DNA of 64,000 bases from Brevirhabdus pacifica (GTDB lineage Bacteria > Pseudomonadota > Alphaproteobacteria > Rhodobacterales > Rhodobacteraceae): assembly GCF_002797755.1 (NCBI RefSeq), contig NZ_PGFI01000012.1, positions 186,001 through 250,000 on the forward strand, written 5' to 3'. Positions 62,377 to 64,000 of the stretch are shown here, piece after piece. The notes under the pieces are model-generated. The model searched no databases. It saw nothing but the letters and a program-made list of their open reading frames with translations, and was not told the origin of the DNA. Positions within the stretch are counted from its first letter, which is position 1, and each line of letters begins with the position of its first letter. Position numbers and translations under genes: made by a program.

Positions 62377-63798
62377 TCAGCCTTGCGGGGCGTCGGGATC
62401 GATCAGGGAGCGCACGCGGGCGGTGAAATCCGCGCCGCGCATCTCGAAATCCTTGTACTGGTCGAAGCTGGCGGCGGCGGGGGCCAGCAAGACGGTGTCG
62501 CCCGGCTCGGCCTCGGCGCCGGCACGGGCGACGGCGACGTCCATCGTCTCGCAGATCTCATGGGGAACGTCGGCACCCAGTTCCAGCGCGAAGTCCCGCG
62601 CGCTGTGACCGATCAGATAGGCCTTGGCGACGCTGCCCACGTGGGGCAGCAGCGGGCCAAGCCCGCCTTCCTTGCCCAGACCGCCGGCAATCCAGCGGAT
62701 ACGGCCGAAGGCCTGGAGCGACTTGGCGGCGCTGTCGGCGTTGGTGGCCTTGGAGTCGTTGACGTAGACCACGCCGTCCTTCTCGCCAATCCGCTGGGAG
62801 CGGTGGGGCAGCCCGGCGAAGCTGTGGAAAGCGGCCTCGATCCGGCGCGGGTTGAGGCCCAGCGACCGGGCGACGGCATAGGCCGCGCAGGCGTTCTGGT
62901 GGTTGTGCTCGCCCGGCAGGCCCGGCACCGCGCGCAGGTCGATCGAGGCGACCTGCCGGCCCTTGCGCCATTCGCTCAGGAACCCCTTGCGGGCGACCAC
63001 CTGCCAGCCGGCACCCGACGGCTTGCGCTGGGTCGAGATGCGGATGACCCGGTCGTCGCCCGGGGTCTCGGCCAGGACGTTGGCCAGGAACCGGCCTTCG
63101 TTCTCGTCGACGCCGATCACGGCGCGGTCGGGCCCGCCCTCGGTGAAAAGCCGCCGCTTGGCCGCGAAATAACCGCCCAGCCCGCCGTGGCGGTCCAGGT
63201 GGTCGGGGCTGAGGTTGGTGAAGACCGCGATGTCGGGGGTGAGGGCCCGTGCCAGGTCGGTCTGGTAGCTGGAAAGCTCCAGCACGACCACATCGCCATT
63301 GGCGGCGGGATCCAGGTCCAGCACGCCGCGGCCGATGTTGCCCGCAAGCTGGGTCGCGCGGCCCTCGGCCTCCAGCACGTGGTGGATCAGCGCCGATGTG
63401 GTGGATTTGCCGTTCGAGCCGGTGACCGCCACGACCTTCGGAATCTGGTCCATGCTGTCCCAGTCCGGCGTCGCGAAGGAGCGGAAGAAAAGGCCGATGT
63501 CGTTGTCCACCGGCACCCCCGCCTCCCAGGCGGCGGCGATGACGGGGTTGGGGCGGGGATAAAGGTGGGGGATCCCCGGCGAGACGACCAGCAACGCAAT
63601 CTCGTCCCAGGCGTCGGGGCGCGCGGGATCCAGCAGGGCAAAGCCCTCTCCCTCGGCCCGGGCGCGGCCCTCGGGGCTGTCGTCCCAGCACAGCGGCGTC
63701 GCGCCGCCGGCCACCAGCGCCCGCGCGGTGGCCAGGCCCGAACGGCCCAGCCCCAGAACCGCGACGCGGCAATCCTTGTAGCCCCTGACAGGAATCAT
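62377..63798 (-). CDS. murD: UDP-N-acetylmuramoylalanine-D-glutamate ligase
   Basis: 473-residue Mur ligase adding D-Glu. The N-terminal [17 protein letters not shown], the P-loop [13 protein letters not shown], the [10 protein letters not shown] metal-site segment, [30 protein letters not shown] and the C-terminal [19 protein letters not shown] are all standard. It lies directly downstream of mraY. Its normal partner ftsW is 7 kb away across the copper/LuxR block. Confidence 0.97.
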   Translation of the reverse strand: MIPVRGYKDCRVAVLGLGRSGLATARALVAGGATPLCWDDSPEGRARAEGEGFALLDPARPDAWDEIALLVVSPGIPHLYPRPNPVIAAAWEAGVPVDNDIGLFFRSFATPDWDSMDQIPKVVAVTGSNGKSTTSALIHHVLEAEGRATQLAGNIGRGVLDLDPAANGDVVVLELSSYQTDLARALTPDIAVFTNLSPDHLDRHGGLGGYFAAKRRLFTEGGPDRAVIGVDENEGRFLANVLAETPGDDRVIRISTQRKPSGAGWQVVARKGFLSEWRKGRQVASIDLRAVPGLPGEHNHQNACAAYAVARSLGLNPRRIEAAFHSFAGLPHRSQRIGEKDGVVYVNDSKATNADSAAKSLQAFGRIRWIAGGLGKEGGLGPLLPHVGSVAKAYLIGHSARDFALELGADVPHEICETMDVAVARAGAEAEPGDTVLLAPAAASFDQYKDFEMRGADFTARVRSLIDPDAPQG

Positions 63799-63869
63799 CC
63801 CCGTGCCCCTTTAGCCAGATCGGCCGGCCGGGAAGCCCCCGGTCCGGCCCGCGTGGTTTCAGCGCGCGA

Positions 63870-64000
63870 TCAGCGCAGTTTCAGCGTCGCCAGGCCGATC
63901 AGCGCCAGGATCAGCGAGATGATCCAGAAGCGGATCACGATCTGCGGCTCGGCCCAGCCCTTCTTTTCGAAATGGTGGTGGATCGGGGCCATCAGGAACA
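63870..64000 (-). CDS. mraY: Phospho-MurNAc-pentapeptide transferase, C-terminus only
   Basis: Only the last 43 codons are in the window. [19 protein letters not shown] is the unmistakable MraY C-terminal motif (the HHH cytoplasmic loop), followed by the final membrane helix and the end ATLKLR. MraY makes lipid I from UDP-MurNAc-pentapeptide. murD follows 71 bases later on the same strand. Confidence 0.93.
   Translation of the reverse strand, partial: FLMAPIHHHFEKKGWAEPQIVIRFWIISLILALIGLATLKLR

Noticed and set aside
1-64000. CRISPR arrays, insertion sequences, prophage genes, tRNA or rRNA genes
   Set aside because: None was seen by eye: no regular spaced repeats, transposases, integrases or cloverleaf-like tRNA sequences. 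Short RNAs could be missed without computation.

Overview
The window is about 64 kb of GC-rich DNA with the gene content and gene order of an alphaproteobacterium of the order Rhodobacterales (Rhodobacteraceae/Paracoccaceae). The main reasons are the division and cell wall cluster with DUF2484 genes between murC and murB, BolA beside a C-terminal J-domain protein followed by cobS and cobT, a two-subunit pntAB, and a DUF3422 protein. No rRNA, tRNA, CRISPR array, insertion sequence or phage gene was recognised. The assignment rests on protein content read by eye.

Layout. 1-17 kb is mostly housekeeping metabolism: a truncated isovaleryl-CoA dehydrogenase with a palindromic operator, a DegT-type aminotransferase, gph, glmU-glmS (UDP-GlcNAc supply), an acyl-CoA synthetase, a lipoprotein, moaA, an ArgE-type deacetylase, a YeeE/YedE sulfur transporter, DUF3422, and pntAB (proton-translocating transhydrogenase). 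17-31 kb is mixed: a divergent MBL-fold protein behind an ATTC-N8-GAAT palindrome, an SDR enzyme, an acetyltransferase, a C26 peptidase, a GlcG-like protein with malate synthase G, pepN, a PfpI/DJ-1 protein, a lytic transglycosylase-like lipoprotein and gatB. 31-41 kb holds bolA, a J-domain protein, an orphan GAF/HWE-type histidine kinase, cobS-cobT (cobaltochelatase), an M24 aminopeptidase, DUF427 and a ClC channel.

41-64 kb, almost all on the minus strand, is the dcw cluster, read from high to low coordinates: mraY (truncated), murD, ftsW, murG, murC, two DUF2484 genes, murB, ddl, ftsQ, ftsA, ftsZ, lpxC, bamD, recN. Many of these genes overlap by 1-13 bases. The lipid II synthesis genes feed the FtsW/FtsZ/FtsA/FtsQ division machinery, and lpxC and bamD add outer-membrane biogenesis.

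The most unusual part is 55.4-62.2 kb, where about 7 kb of unrelated genes separates murD from ftsW. It has two parts. The first is a plus-strand pair: a predicted membrane-bound one-component regulator (periplasmic PhnD-like sensor, one membrane helix, cytoplasmic LuxR helix-turn-helix) followed by a secreted DsrE-like protein. The second is a minus-strand copper-handling operon: small lipoprotein, TolC-like lipoprotein, multicopper oxidase, and a cupredoxin-CusF fusion, with a small His-containing secreted protein upstream. The regulator/DsrE pair, the YeeE transporter and the MBL gene behind a SqrR/BigR-like operator together hint at reactive-sulfur or thiosulfate handling. That link is inference.
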